Assembly (NCBI RefSeq): GCF_002304005.1
Contig: NZ_MRCQ01000016.1
Span: 57,634-121,633, forward strand
DNA from: Flavobacterium sp. ACN6
GTDB lineage: Bacteria > Bacteroidota > Bacteroidia > Flavobacteriales > Flavobacteriaceae
DNA: 64,000 nucleotides
Direction: 5' to 3'
Shown here one piece after another: positions 1-9,792 of the stretch. Position 1 is the first letter of the stretch, and each line of letters starts with the position of its first letter. Made by a program: the position numbers and the translations under genes. A model generated the notes under the pieces. It had not been told where the DNA came from and searched no databases. It saw only the letters and a program-made list of their open reading frames with translations.

Positions 1-3000
1 GAGGCAACGAAGGGTTATACAACACCTTCATGGAAAACTTTCCAATCACAGATACAAGAAACAACTTTGTGTTGGAGTTCCTAGATTATTTTGTTGATCC
101 ACCACGTTATACAATTCAAGAATGTATAGAGAGAGGTCTTACTTATAGTGTGCCTTTAAAAGCCAGGTTAAAACTATACTGTACAGATCCAGAACACGAA
201 GATTTTGAAACAATTGTACAAGATGTTTATCTAGGTACAATTCCTTATATGACTCCAAGTGGTACTTTTGTTATCAATGGTGCTGAGCGTGTAGTAGTAT
301 CTCAATTACACCGTTCTCCTGGGGTTTTCTTTGGACAATCATTCCACGCAAATGGAACAAAACTTTATTCTGCGAGAGTAATTCCTTTTAAAGGTTCTTG
401 GATAGAATTTTCTACAGATATCAATAGTGTAATGTACGCTTATATTGATAGAAAGAAAAAATTGCCTGTTACAACTTTATTCCGTGCTATTGGGTTTGAA
501 AGAGATAAGGATATCCTTGAAATTTTCGACTTAGCTGAAGAAATTAAAGTTTCTAAAACAGGAATTAAAAAATATATTGGAAGAAGACTTGCTGCGCGTG
601 TATTGAATACATGGCATGAGGATTTCGTTGATGAGGATACTGGAGAAGTAGTTTCTATCGAACGTAACGAAATCATCCTTGATCGTGATACTATTATCGA
701 CAAAGATAATGTTGAAGAGATCATCGATTCTAACGTTAAATCTATTTTGTTACATAAAGAGGATAATAATCAAGCAGATTATGCTATTATCCACAATACA
801 TTACAAAAAGATCCAACAAACTCTGAAAAAGAAGCTGTAGAGCACATTTACCGTCAGTTGCGTAACGCTGAACCGCCTGATGAGGAAACTGCTCGTGGTA
901 TTATAGATAAATTGTTCTTCTCTGATCAACGTTATAACTTAGGTGAGGTTGGTCGTTACAGAATGAACAAAAAACTTGGTTTGGATATCCCGATGGAAAA
1001 GCAAGTGCTTACCAAAGAAGATATTATTACCATTGTAAAATATTTGATCGAATTGATCAACTCTAAAGCAGAGATTGATGATATTGATCACTTATCAAAC
1101 CGTCGTGTTAGAACAGTTGGAGAACAATTGTCTCAACAATTCGGTGTTGGTTTAGCACGTATGGCTAGAACTATTCGTGAGAGAATGAACGTTAGAGATA
1201 ACGAGGTGTTTACACCAATTGATTTGATTAATGCTAAAACATTATCATCAGTTATCAACTCTTTCTTTGGTACTAACCAGTTATCTCAATTTATGGATCA
1301 AACGAATCCATTAGCTGAGATTACACACAAAAGAAGACTTTCTGCACTTGGACCAGGTGGACTTTCGAGAGAGAGAGCTGGTTTCGAGGTTCGTGACGTT
1401 CACTATACACACTATGGTCGTTTATGTCCGATTGAAACTCCAGAGGGACCAAACATTGGTTTGATTTCATCTCTTGGTGTTTATGCAAAAGTAAACGGAA
1501 TGGGATTCATTGAAACTCCATACCGTAAAGTAACTAATGGTGTAGTTGATTTAGAAAGTACTCCAATTTACTTAAGTGCTGAAGAAGAAGAAGGAAAAAT
1601 GATTGCTCAGGCAAACATTGAAATGGATGAAACTGGTAAAATTACAGCAAGCAATGTTATTGCTCGTGAGGAAGGTGACTTCCCGGTTGTTGAGCCATCA
1701 GTAGTTCATTATACAGACGTTGCACCAAACCAGATCGCTTCGATTTCTGCTTCATTAATTCCTTTCTTGGAACATGATGATGCGAACCGTGCGTTGATGG
1801 GATCAAACATGATGCGTCAGGCGGTTCCTTTGATCCGTCCGGAAGCACCAATTGTTGGTACAGGTTTAGAGCGTCAGGTAGCTTCAGATTCAAGAGTATT
1901 AATCAATGCTGAAGGGCATGGTACTGTTGAGTATGTTGATGCAAATATCATTACTATTAAATACGATCGTACAGAAGACGAAAGAATGGTTAGTTTTGAT
2001 GCTGATGAGAAAACATACAATTTAATTAAATTTAGAAAAACCAATCAAGGTACAAGTATTAACCTGAAACCAATCGTAAGAAAAGGTGACAGAGTTATTC
2101 CTGGACAAGTATTATCAGAAGGATATGCTACTCAAAATGGTGAATTAGCTTTAGGTAGAAACTTAAAAGTTGCGTTCATGCCATGGAAAGGGTATAACTT
2201 TGAGGATGCGATTGTAATTTCTGAAAAAGTAGTTCGTGATGATATTTTTACTTCTATCCACGTTGATGATTATTCATTAGAGGTTAGAGATACTAAGTTA
2301 GGAAACGAAGAGTTAACAAACGATATTCCTAACGTTTCTGAAGAAGCTACTAAAGATTTAGATGAAAACGGTATGATCAGAATTGGAGCAGAGGTTAAAC
2401 CTGGCGACATTCTAATCGGAAAAATTACACCAAAAGGAGAATCAGATCCTACTCCAGAAGAGAAATTGCTTCGTGCAATCTTCGGGGATAAAGCAGGAGA
2501 TGTAAAAGATGCTTCATTAAAAGCTTCTCCATCTTTACACGGTGTAGTTCTTGACAAAAAATTATTTGCAAGAGCCGTAAAAGATAAACGTAAACGTACT
2601 CAAGATAAAGATGCTTTGGGCGCTTTAGAAATGGAGTTTGAAACTAAATTTGTTGAATTGAAAGACAGATTGGTTGAAAAATTATTCTTGATCGTTAACG
2701 GAAAAACATCTCAAGGTGTAATGAATGATTTGGGTGAAGAAGTTTTACCAAAAGGTAAAAAATATACTCAAAAAATGCTTTACGCAGTAGAAGATTTTGC
2801 TCACTTAAGCAAAGGTCAATGGGTTGCTGATGACGCTACAAATAAAATGGTTAATGATTTAATTCATAACTATAAAATTAAGCTGAACGACTTACAAGGA
2901 TCTTTAAGAAGAGAAAAATTCACTATTACAGTTGGTGATGAATTGCCATCTGGAATCTTGAAATTAGCTAAGATTTATATTGCTAAAAAACGTAAACTGA

Positions 3001-3683
3001 AAGTAGGGGATAAAATGGCAGGACGTCACGGTAACAAAGGTATTGTTGCTAGAATCGTTCGTCATGAAGATATGCCTTTCCTTGAAGACGGAACACCGGT
3101 AGATATCGTATTGAATCCACTTGGGGTACCTTCACGTATGAACATTGGTCAGATTTATGAAACTGTTCTTGGATGGGCTGGTATGAACTTGGGTAGAAAA
3201 TTTGCTACTCCAATTTTTGACGGTGCTTCTTTAGACCAAATCAATGCCTTGACTGATGAAGCAGGAGTGCCACGTTTCGGACATACACACCTTTATGATG
3301 GTGGTACTGGAGAGCGTTTCCATCAAGCAGCTACTGTGGGTGTAATTTACATGCTTAAATTAGGACACATGGTTGATGATAAGATGCACGCACGTTCTAT
3401 CGGACCATACTCGTTGATTACGCAGCAACCACTTGGAGGTAAAGCTCAATTTGGAGGTCAGCGTTTTGGAGAGATGGAGGTTTGGGCACTTGAGGCTTAT
3501 GGAGCATCAAGTACGCTACGTGAAATCTTAACAGTTAAGTCGGATGACGTTATTGGTAGAGCTAAAACTTACGAAGCTATCGTTAAGGGTGAATCTATGC
3601 CAGAACCAGGATTACCTGAATCATTCAATGTATTAATGCATGAATTAAAAGGTCTTGGACTTGACATTCGTTTAGAAGAATAA
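1..3683 (+). CDS. rpoB: RNA polymerase beta subunit, 5' end cut off by the window
   Basis: This is the beta subunit of RNA polymerase, which forms the catalytic core with RpoC. The reading frame is open from base 3 (GNEGLYNTF...) upstream of the first ATG at 30, so the start lies outside the window and roughly the first 45 residues are missing. The rifampicin-site region (about bases 1270-1460) reads QLSQFMDQ, THKRR and SALGPGG, followed by RPOB hallmark PIETPEGPNIG. The C-terminal part has KVGDKMAGRHGNKG and ends GLGLDIRLEE. Residues equivalent to E. coli Q513, D516, H526, R529 and S531 are all the susceptible type. rpoC follows on the same strand after a 314-base spacer. The identification is certain. 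Confidence 0.99.
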   Translation, partial: GNEGLYNTFMENFPITDTRNNFVLEFLDYFVDPPRYTIQECIERGLTYSVPLKARLKLYCTDPEHEDFETIVQDVYLGTIPYMTPSGTFVINGAERVVVSQLHRSPGVFFGQSFHANGTKLYSARVIPFKGSWIEFSTDINSVMYAYIDRKKKLPVTTLFRAIGFERDKDILEIFDLAEEIKVSKTGIKKYIGRRLAARVLNTWHEDFVDEDTGEVVSIERNEIILDRDTIIDKDNVEEIIDSNVKSILLHKEDNNQADYAIIHNTLQKDPTNSEKEAVEHIYRQLRNAEPPDEETARGIIDKLFFSDQRYNLGEVGRYRMNKKLGLDIPMEKQVLTKEDIITIVKYLIELINSKAEIDDIDHLSNRRVRTVGEQLSQQFGVGLARMARTIRERMNVRDNEVFTPIDLINAKTLSSVINSFFGTNQLSQFMDQTNPLAEITHKRRLSALGPGGLSRERAGFEVRDVHYTHYGRLCPIETPEGPNIGLISSLGVYAKVNGMGFIETPYRKVTNGVVDLESTPIYLSAEEEEGKMIAQANIEMDETGKITASNVIAREEGDFPVVEPSVVHYTDVAPNQIASISASLIPFLEHDDANRALMGSNMMRQAVPLIRPEAPIVGTGLERQVASDSRVLINAEGHGTVEYVDANIITIKYDRTEDERMVSFDADEKTYNLIKFRKTNQGTSINLKPIVRKGDRVIPGQVLSEGYATQNGELALGRNLKVAFMPWKGYNFEDAIVISEKVVRDDIFTSIHVDDYSLEVRDTKLGNEELTNDIPNVSEEATKDLDENGMIRIGAEVKPGDILIGKITPKGESDPTPEEKLLRAIFGDKAGDVKDASLKASPSLHGVVLDKKLFARAVKDKRKRTQDKDALGALEMEFETKFVELKDRLVEKLFLIVNGKTSQGVMNDLGEEVLPKGKKYTQKMLYAVEDFAHLSKGQWVADDATNKMVNDLIHNYKIKLNDLQGSLRREKFTITVGDELPSGILKLAKIYIAKKRKLKVGDKMAGRHGNKGIVARIVRHEDMPFLEDGTPVDIVLNPLGVPSRMNIGQIYETVLGWAGMNLGRKFATPIFDGASLDQINALTDEAGVPRFGHTHLYDGGTGERFHQAATVGVIYMLKLGHMVDDKMHARSIGPYSLITQQPLGGKAQFGGQRFGEMEVWALEAYGASSTLREILTVKSDDVIGRAKTYEAIVKGESMPEPGLPESFNVLMHELKGLGLDIRLEE

Positions 3684-3693
3684 ATAAAATTTT

Positions 3694-3744
3694 CAGTTAC
3701 AGTCTCAGTATTCAGTTTAGCACTGAAAGCTGAGACTGAAGCTG
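3694..3744. repeat. Imperfect palindrome in the rpoB-rpoC spacer
   Basis: A nine-base perfect stem (CAGTCTCAG at 3700-3708 with CTGAGACTG at 3730-3738) lies inside a longer imperfect inverted repeat just after the rpoB stop. There is no T-run, so it does not look like an intrinsic terminator. It resembles the palindromic repeats found in other spacers here. The rest of the 314-base gap contains only the next repeat and the rpoC leader. Confidence 0.6.
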
Positions 3745-3885
3745 TTTATTAAAATAAAAGTTTTTAGGATTTATACCCGTAACCCGTTCCGATTTTTTAT
3801 ATAAACCCTAAGCGTTTTATAATTAGCACTTCAAAATAAGAAGGTTTGAAGTTTAGAGAAGTAACCCGAGGTAGTATTTTGAATG

Positions 3886-3950
3886 CCGTAGGCCTTAAGC
3901 TATAAGCCGTAAGCACATGCATAAAGCTTACAGCCTAATGCATATAGCTT
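3886..3950. repeat. Palindromic repeat containing AAGCTATAAGCCGTAAGC
   Basis: The 18-mer AAGCTATAAGCCGTAAGC (3897-3914) is followed by GCTTACAGCC (3926-3935) and ATAGCTT (3944-3950), which form an inverted repeat. The same 18-mer with one change is present near 40842, between kdpD and the porin gene, so this is a dispersed family. It lies about 50 bases upstream of the chosen rpoC start. An ATG-initiated extension of the rpoC frame runs through it, which argues that the extension is not translated. Confidence 0.7.
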
Positions 3951-3997
3951 CAAAAAAAATCAATTTTTTAATTGCAAATAAATCAATAGTAAAAACT

Positions 3998-6900
3998 ATG
4001 ATGAATAATAGAAATAATAATAAAGATAAAAATCCAGTTAAAAGATTCAATAAAATCTCAATTGGATTGGCTTCACCAGAATCTATCTTGAAAGAATCAA
4101 GAGGAGAGGTTTTGAAACCAGAAACTATTAACTACAGAACGCACAAACCAGAACGTGACGGACTTTTCTGCGAAAGAATCTTCGGACCTGTTAAGGATTT
4201 TGAGTGTGCTTGTGGTAAATATAAAAGAATTCGTTACAAAGGTATCATTTGCGACCGTTGTGGTGTTGAAGTTACTGAGAAAAAAGTACGTCGTGATAGA
4301 GTAGGACACATCAACCTTGTTGTGCCAATTGCTCATATCTGGTATTTCCGTTCTCTTCCAAACAAAATTGGTTATATCCTTGGTCTTCCATCTAAGAAAT
4401 TAGATATGATCATTTACTACGAAAGATATGTAGTAATTCAAGCTGGTATTGCTAAAAATGCAGATGGAGAATCATTACAAAGATTAGATTTCTTAACTGA
4501 AGAAGAATATTTGAATATTTTGGATACTCTTCCGCAAGAAAATCAATATTTAGATGATATGGATCCTAATAAATTTGTTGCCAAAATGGGAGCAGAGTGT
4601 ATTATGGATTTATTAGCACGTATCGATTTAGATGAGTTGTCTTACCAATTGAGACACAGTGCTAATAATGAAACATCTAAACAACGTAAAACTGAAGCTT
4701 TAAAAAGATTACAAGTTGTTGAGTCTTTCCGTGAGTCTAACTTAAACCGCGAAAATCGTCCTGAGTGGATGATCATGAAAGTGGTTCCTGTTATTCCACC
4801 AGAATTACGTCCGCTTGTGCCACTTGATGGAGGTCGTTTTGCAACTTCAGATTTAAATGACTTATACCGTCGTGTAATTATTCGTAATAATCGTTTGAAA
4901 AGATTAATGGAGATTAAAGCTCCAGAAGTTATCTTAAGAAACGAAAAACGTATGTTACAGGAATCTGTAGATTCATTATTTGATAACACTCGTAAAGCTT
5001 CTGCTGTTAAAACAGAATCTAACAGACCATTAAAATCATTATCAGATTCCTTAAAAGGTAAGCAAGGGCGTTTCCGTCAAAACTTACTTGGAAAACGTGT
5101 GGATTATTCTGCTCGTTCGGTAATTGTTGTTGGTCCTGAATTAAAATTATTCGAATGTGGATTGCCAAAAGATATGGCATCTGAGTTATACAAACCTTTT
5201 GTTATCCGTAAATTGATTGAAAGAGGTATTGTTAAAACAGTAAAATCTGCTAAGAAAATTATAGACAAAAAAGAGCCTGTAGTTTGGGATATCCTTGAAA
5301 ACGTAATTAAAGGACACCCAGTATTACTGAACCGTGCTCCTACGTTACACAGACTTGGTATTCAAGCTTTCCAACCAAAATTAATTGAAGGAAAAGCGAT
5401 CCAATTGCACCCATTAGTATGTACGGCTTTCAACGCCGATTTTGATGGGGATCAAATGGCAGTTCACTTGCCATTAGGACCAGAGGCTATCTTAGAGGCA
5501 CAATTGTTAATGTTGGCTTCTCACAATATCCTTAACCCTGCAAATGGTGCTCCAATTACTGTACCTTCTCAGGATATGGTCTTGGGTCTATATTATATGA
5601 CCAAAGAACGTATCTCAACACCAGAACATGTAATTTTAGGTCAAGACTTAACTTTCTATTCTGCTGAAGAAGTAAACATTGCATTAAACGAAGGAAGATT
5701 AGAATTGAATGCTCGTGTGAAAATTAGAGCAAAAGATTTTAATGACGCTGGAGAATTAGTGTTCAAAATTATTCAAACAACTGCAGGACGTGTATTATTT
5801 AATGAAGTAGTACCAGAAGCAGCTGGATATATCAATGATGTATTGACTAAGAAAAACCTTAGAGATATTATCGGTCACATTTTAAGTGTAACTGATGTAC
5901 CTACTACAGCGGCTTTCTTGGATAATATGAAAGATATGGGTTATAAGTTCGCATTTAGAGGAGGTTTATCATTCTCTTTAGGTGATATTAGAATTCCAGA
6001 ACAAAAAACGAAGTTAATTGCAGATGCCAGAGAGCAAGTTGAAGGTATCTCGACTAACTATAACATGGGTCTTATTACAAATAACGAGCGTTACAACCAA
6101 GTTATTGACGTATGGACTTCAGCAAATGCTCAGTTAACAGAGTTAGCAATGAAAAATATTAGAGAAGACCAGCAAGGTTTCAACTCTGTATATATGATGC
6201 TTGACTCTGGGGCAAGGGGTTCTAAGGAACAGATTCGTCAGTTAACTGGTATGCGTGGTTTGATGGCTAAGCCTAAAAAATCTACTGCTGGTGGTGGTGA
6301 GATTATTGAAAACCCGATTCTTTCTAACTTTAAGGAAGGTCTTTCGATCCTTGAGTACTTTATTTCTACTCACGGTGCTCGTAAAGGTCTTGCGGATACG
6401 GCTCTTAAAACGGCCGATGCTGGTTACTTAACAAGAAGACTTCATGACGTTTCTCAAGATGTTATTGTTAACATCGAAGATTGTGGAACTTTAAGAGGTG
6501 TTGAAGTATCTGCTTTGAAGAAAAATGAGGAAATCGTTGAATCATTAGGAGAAAGAATTTTAGGACGTGTTGCATTGCAAGATGTTATAAATCCACTTAC
6601 TAATGAAGTAATGGTTCAATCTGGTCAACAAATTACTGAAGCAATCATGAGAACTATCGAAGCTTCTCCAATTGAAAAAGTAGAAGTTAGATCTCCATTA
6701 ACTTGTGAGGCTTTAAAAGGTATTTGTGCTAAATGTTACGGTAGAAACTTAGCTACTGGTAAGATGACACAAAGAGGTGAAGCTGTCGGAGTTATTGCAG
6801 CTCAGTCTATTGGGGAGCCAGGTACACAGTTGACACTTCGTACGTTCCACGTTGGAGGGGTTGCTGGAGGTATCTCTGAAGAATCTAGTATTATTACAAG

Positions 6901-8308
6901 ATTTAACGGTAGACTTGAAATTGAAGATTTAAAAACAGTTAAAGGAGAAGACGGAGAAGGAAACTCTGTTGATATCGTAGTTTCACGTTCAACTGAATTA
7001 AAATTAGTTGATGAGAAAACTGGAATTGTTTTAAATACACATAACATTCCTTACGGATCTAGTATTTTTGTAAATGATGGTGATACTGTCGCAAAAGGAA
7101 CTGTAATCTGTAAATGGGATCCATATAACGGTGTAATTGTTTCTGAATTTACTGGTAAGATTGCTTACGAAGATTTAGAGCAAGGACAATCGTTCATGGT
7201 TGAGATTGATGAGCAGACTGGTTTCCAAGAAAAAGTAATTTCTGAGGCTAGAAACAAAAAATTAATTCCAACTTTATTGGTTTACGGTAAAGAAGGTGAA
7301 TTGATTCGTTCTTACAACTTACCAGTAGGTGCACACTTAATGGTTGAAAACGGTGAGAAAATTAAAGCAGGTAAAGTATTAGTAAAAATTCCACGTCGCT
7401 CTTCTAAAGCGGGTGATATCACGGGAGGTTTACCAAGAATTACTGAGTTGCTTGAGGCTCGTAACCCTTCTAACCCAGCAGTTGTATCTGAAATTGATGG
7501 TGTTGTATCTTTTGGAAAAATCAAAAGAGGTAACCGTGAGATCGTTATCGAATCTAAATTTGGTGAAATTAAAAAGTATTTAGTTAAACTTTCTAGCCAG
7601 ATCTTAGTTCAAGAAAATGACTTCGTAAGAGCGGGAGTTCCATTGTCTGACGGTGCAATTACACCAGATGACATCTTAAGAATTCAAGGTCCGGCTGCTG
7701 TTCAACAGTACTTGGTAAATGAAATTCAAGAGGTATACCGTTTACAAGGGGTAAAAATTAATGACAAGCACTTTGAGGTAGTTATTCGTCAAATGATGCG
7801 TAAAGTAAGAGTTCAGGATCCAGGTGATACTTTATTCTTAGAGGATCAATTAATTCACACTAAAGATTTCATCGTTCAAAATGATAAATTATACGGTATG
7901 AAAGTAGTTGAAGATGCTGGAGATTCTTCAGTGTTGAAACCAGGTCAGATTATTACACCTCGTGAATTACGTGATGAAAATTCATTATTGAAACGAAATG
8001 ATAGAAATCTTGTTGTAGCAAGAGACGTAATTACTGCAACTGCAACGCCAGTTCTTCAAGGTATTACAAGAGCTTCGCTACAAACTAAATCATTCATCTC
8101 TGCTGCTTCTTTCCAAGAAACGACAAAAGTACTTAACGAAGCTGCTGTAGCTGGTAAAGTAGATGATTTAGAAGGATTGAAAGAAAATGTAATTGTTGGA
8201 CACAGAATTCCTGCGGGAACTGGTATGAGAGAATACGATAACACTATCGTAGGATCTAAAGACGATTACAACGAAATGATGGCTAATAAAGAAGAATATA
8301 TTTATTAA
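3998..8308 (+). CDS. rpoC: RNA polymerase beta' subunit
   Basis: This is the beta' subunit, carrying the active-site magnesium motif. The N-terminus has the zinc-binding cysteines CACGKYKRIRYKGIICDRCG. The catalytic motif NADFDGDQMAVHLPL lies near residue 480, and the trigger-loop and C-terminal zinc regions (LTCEALKGICAKCYGRNL) are present. The frame is open from an ATG at 3917, but those 27 residues run through a dispersed palindrome. Family members begin at the MMNNRNN start, so 3998 (or the adjacent ATG at 4001) is preferred. At about 1436 residues it has the normal Bacteroidota length. It follows rpoB in the same direction, and a DUF3467 gene starts 10 bases after its stop. Confidence 0.98.
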   Translation: MMNNRNNNKDKNPVKRFNKISIGLASPESILKESRGEVLKPETINYRTHKPERDGLFCERIFGPVKDFECACGKYKRIRYKGIICDRCGVEVTEKKVRRDRVGHINLVVPIAHIWYFRSLPNKIGYILGLPSKKLDMIIYYERYVVIQAGIAKNADGESLQRLDFLTEEEYLNILDTLPQENQYLDDMDPNKFVAKMGAECIMDLLARIDLDELSYQLRHSANNETSKQRKTEALKRLQVVESFRESNLNRENRPEWMIMKVVPVIPPELRPLVPLDGGRFATSDLNDLYRRVIIRNNRLKRLMEIKAPEVILRNEKRMLQESVDSLFDNTRKASAVKTESNRPLKSLSDSLKGKQGRFRQNLLGKRVDYSARSVIVVGPELKLFECGLPKDMASELYKPFVIRKLIERGIVKTVKSAKKIIDKKEPVVWDILENVIKGHPVLLNRAPTLHRLGIQAFQPKLIEGKAIQLHPLVCTAFNADFDGDQMAVHLPLGPEAILEAQLLMLASHNILNPANGAPITVPSQDMVLGLYYMTKERISTPEHVILGQDLTFYSAEEVNIALNEGRLELNARVKIRAKDFNDAGELVFKIIQTTAGRVLFNEVVPEAAGYINDVLTKKNLRDIIGHILSVTDVPTTAAFLDNMKDMGYKFAFRGGLSFSLGDIRIPEQKTKLIADAREQVEGISTNYNMGLITNNERYNQVIDVWTSANAQLTELAMKNIREDQQGFNSVYMMLDSGARGSKEQIRQLTGMRGLMAKPKKSTAGGGEIIENPILSNFKEGLSILEYFISTHGARKGLADTALKTADAGYLTRRLHDVSQDVIVNIEDCGTLRGVEVSALKKNEEIVESLGERILGRVALQDVINPLTNEVMVQSGQQITEAIMRTIEASPIEKVEVRSPLTCEALKGICAKCYGRNLATGKMTQRGEAVGVIAAQSIGEPGTQLTLRTFHVGGVAGGISEESSIITRFNGRLEIEDLKTVKGEDGEGNSVDIVVSRSTELKLVDEKTGIVLNTHNIPYGSSIFVNDGDTVAKGTVICKWDPYNGVIVSEFTGKIAYEDLEQGQSFMVEIDEQTGFQEKVISEARNKKLIPTLLVYGKEGELIRSYNLPVGAHLMVENGEKIKAGKVLVKIPRRSSKAGDITGGLPRITELLEARNPSNPAVVSEIDGVVSFGKIKRGNREIVIESKFGEIKKYLVKLSSQILVQENDFVRAGVPLSDGAITPDDILRIQGPAAVQQYLVNEIQEVYRLQGVKINDKHFEVVIRQMMRKVRVQDPGDTLFLEDQLIHTKDFIVQNDKLYGMKVVEDAGDSSVLKPGQIITPRELRDENSLLKRNDRNLVVARDVITATATPVLQGITRASLQTKSFISAASFQETTKVLNEAAVAGKVDDLEGLKENVIVGHRIPAGTGMREYDNTIVGSKDDYNEMMANKEEYIY

Positions 8309-8318
8309 TTAGGAAACT

Positions 8319-8630
8319 ATGAGTAATCCGAAACAACAACAAGAGCAAATTAATATTGAGTTAGACGAAACTATCGCAGAAGGAATTTATTCTAATCTAG
8401 CGATTATTAATCACTCATCATCAGAGTTTGTTTTAGATTTTGTGAGCATTATGCCAGGTATTCCTAAAGCCAAGGTAAAGTCAAGAATTGTTTTGACACC
8501 ACAACATGCTAAAAGATTATTAAGAGCAATAGGTGAAAATATCCATCGATTTGAAGCAGCTCACGGCGAAATCAAAGAGACAGAGCAAGCACCAATACCG
8601 CTTAATTTTGGTCCTGCTGGACAAGCATAA
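8319..8630 (+). CDS. DUF3467 family protein
   Basis: This 103-residue soluble protein has the DUF3467 pattern: a Q-rich start, an IYSNLAIINHSSSEFVLDFVSIMPG core, and KSRIVLTPQHAKRLLRAIGENI. Its molecular function is not established. The gene begins 10 bases after the rpoC stop and is followed at once by a strong terminator, so it is probably the last gene of the rpoBC transcript. That placement suggests co-expression with RNA polymerase, though nothing in the sequence shows a direct interaction. Confidence 0.85.
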   Translation: MSNPKQQQEQINIELDETIAEGIYSNLAIINHSSSEFVLDFVSIMPGIPKAKVKSRIVLTPQHAKRLLRAIGENIHRFEAAHGEIKETEQAPIPLNFGPAGQA

Positions 8631-8635
8631 TTTTT

Positions 8636-8663
8636 AAAGCCCCATGAAAATGGGGCTTTTTTT
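8636..8663 (+). terminator. Intrinsic terminator of the rpoBC-DUF3467 unit
   Basis: The stem AGCCCCAT/ATGGGGCT with a GAAA loop is followed by seven Ts. It lies six bases after the DUF3467 stop. Confidence 0.93.
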
Positions 8664-8821
8664 ATGGGATAACTTTAGTAATTGCAGTTTATCTGATTTA
8701 AACTCTTTTAATCGACTAAATTTCTTTAGACTGTTGTTTTAAAGTAATTTGGTAACTCCTATGAAAGATTAATTTTTGAATATAATGACTTAGTAAGGTT
8801 GATTAATTCAAATTAAAGAAG

Positions 8822-8850
8822 AACGCTAATTTTTGATTAGCGTTTTTTTT
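8822..8850 (+). terminator. Second intrinsic terminator with no gene before it
   Basis: The stem AACGCTAAT/ATTAGCGTT with a five-base loop is followed by eight Ts. No reading frame lies between this and the previous terminator. It may be a backup terminator or the end of a short RNA. The 343-base gap holds nothing else recognisable. Confidence 0.85.
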
Positions 8851-8973
8851 ATGTCTGAAAAATAAATATACAATTTGAAGTTTTTTTTCTTTTCCTTCCC
8901 AACCTTTCCATTGAAAACATACTCTATATAGGTAACGATCTGTAATAGATTTTAACTTAAAAGAATATACAGT

Positions 8974-9708
8974 ATGAAAAAGAAATTCACCTTAGAGATA
9001 GCAAATCCATGTTCTGAAAATTTTGACAATATGATTCCAAATTCAAATGGATCATTTTGTGATTCCTGCATGAAAAATGTAATTGATTTAAGTAGAAAAA
9101 CAAATTCTGAGATTGCTAAGTTTATTACAGAAAGTAAAGATAAAAACATCTGTGCCCGACTAAAAGTATCACAATTGGAAGAAGAATTTCAACATAACGA
9201 AACCTCCAGAATAGCCAACCTTAAATATGCAGCGGTGGCAGCTTCTGTTTTGATAACCTCAAATATCGCGGCACAGCAAAAAGAACCAATTAAAACTGAA
9301 ATCGCTTGCGCCAAACCGAATACTTATAAATTAGGCAAAGTTGTGCAAAGTCATGTAGTAGAAAAAGAAGTTTTAATAACAATTAAAGGAAAATTATTAG
9401 AGGCTAAAACAAATAAGCCATTTAATAAAGAGGAATATCCTAATTTAATTTTGTTTATTAATAGCTCGGAAAAAGCAGTAAAAATAAATCCAAAAACGGG
9501 AGAATTTTCTATATCCACGCAAATTTTGAAAGACAGCAAAACGCTCATGGTTACCGTTAGTGGAGATGATTACTATCTTTCCAAAGAAATTCCTTTTAAT
9601 ATAAATAGGGTTAAAGGGAATGTATTAGAACAAAACATAATTATTGCATCAGATGAACTTACTAAAATTTATATTGCTGGTGGATTAGGAATTAACTATA
9701 CTCAGTAA
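8974..9708 (+). CDS. Membrane-anchored protein with N-terminal CxxC motif
   Basis: This 244-residue protein begins with a compact cytosolic-looking module. It contains NPCSENFDNM and then FCDSCMKNVIDLS, that is C13 and the pair C31/C34, followed by one hydrophobic segment near residues 77-95 (YAAVAASVLITSNIAAQ). After that comes a beta-rich region starting VLITIKGKLLEAKTNKPF, which resembles the carboxypeptidase regulatory-like fold of Bacteroidota. The same N-terminal pattern recurs in flavobacterial proteins of unknown function. The cysteines suggest metal binding, but this is inference. It stands alone between a double terminator and a convergent terminator. It is not an enzyme that I recognise. 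Confidence 0.7.
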   Translation: MKKKFTLEIANPCSENFDNMIPNSNGSFCDSCMKNVIDLSRKTNSEIAKFITESKDKNICARLKVSQLEEEFQHNETSRIANLKYAAVAASVLITSNIAAQQKEPIKTEIACAKPNTYKLGKVVQSHVVEKEVLITIKGKLLEAKTNKPFNKEEYPNLILFINSSEKAVKINPKTGEFSISTQILKDSKTLMVTVSGDDYYLSKEIPFNINRVKGNVLEQNIIIASDELTKIYIAGGLGINYTQ

Positions 9709-9733
9709 TCAACAAACTTGTGAGAGTATAAAG

Positions 9734-9768
9734 AAAAAAGCTGTCTAAAATATATTAGACAGCCTTTT
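9734..9768. terminator. Bidirectional terminator between convergent genes
   Basis: The stem GCTGTCTAA/TTAGACAGC (9740-9748 and 9755-9763) has Ts downstream on the plus strand and an A-run upstream that gives Ts on the minus strand. It can serve both the upstream plus-strand gene and prfC. Confidence 0.85.
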
Positions 9769-9792
9769 TATGTTTTTCTTCTTAAAAAAGAA

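Noticed and set aside
3917..3997. Longer rpoC start at 3917
   Set aside because: The 27 extra residues are encoded by a dispersed palindrome and are not part of the RpoC family start.
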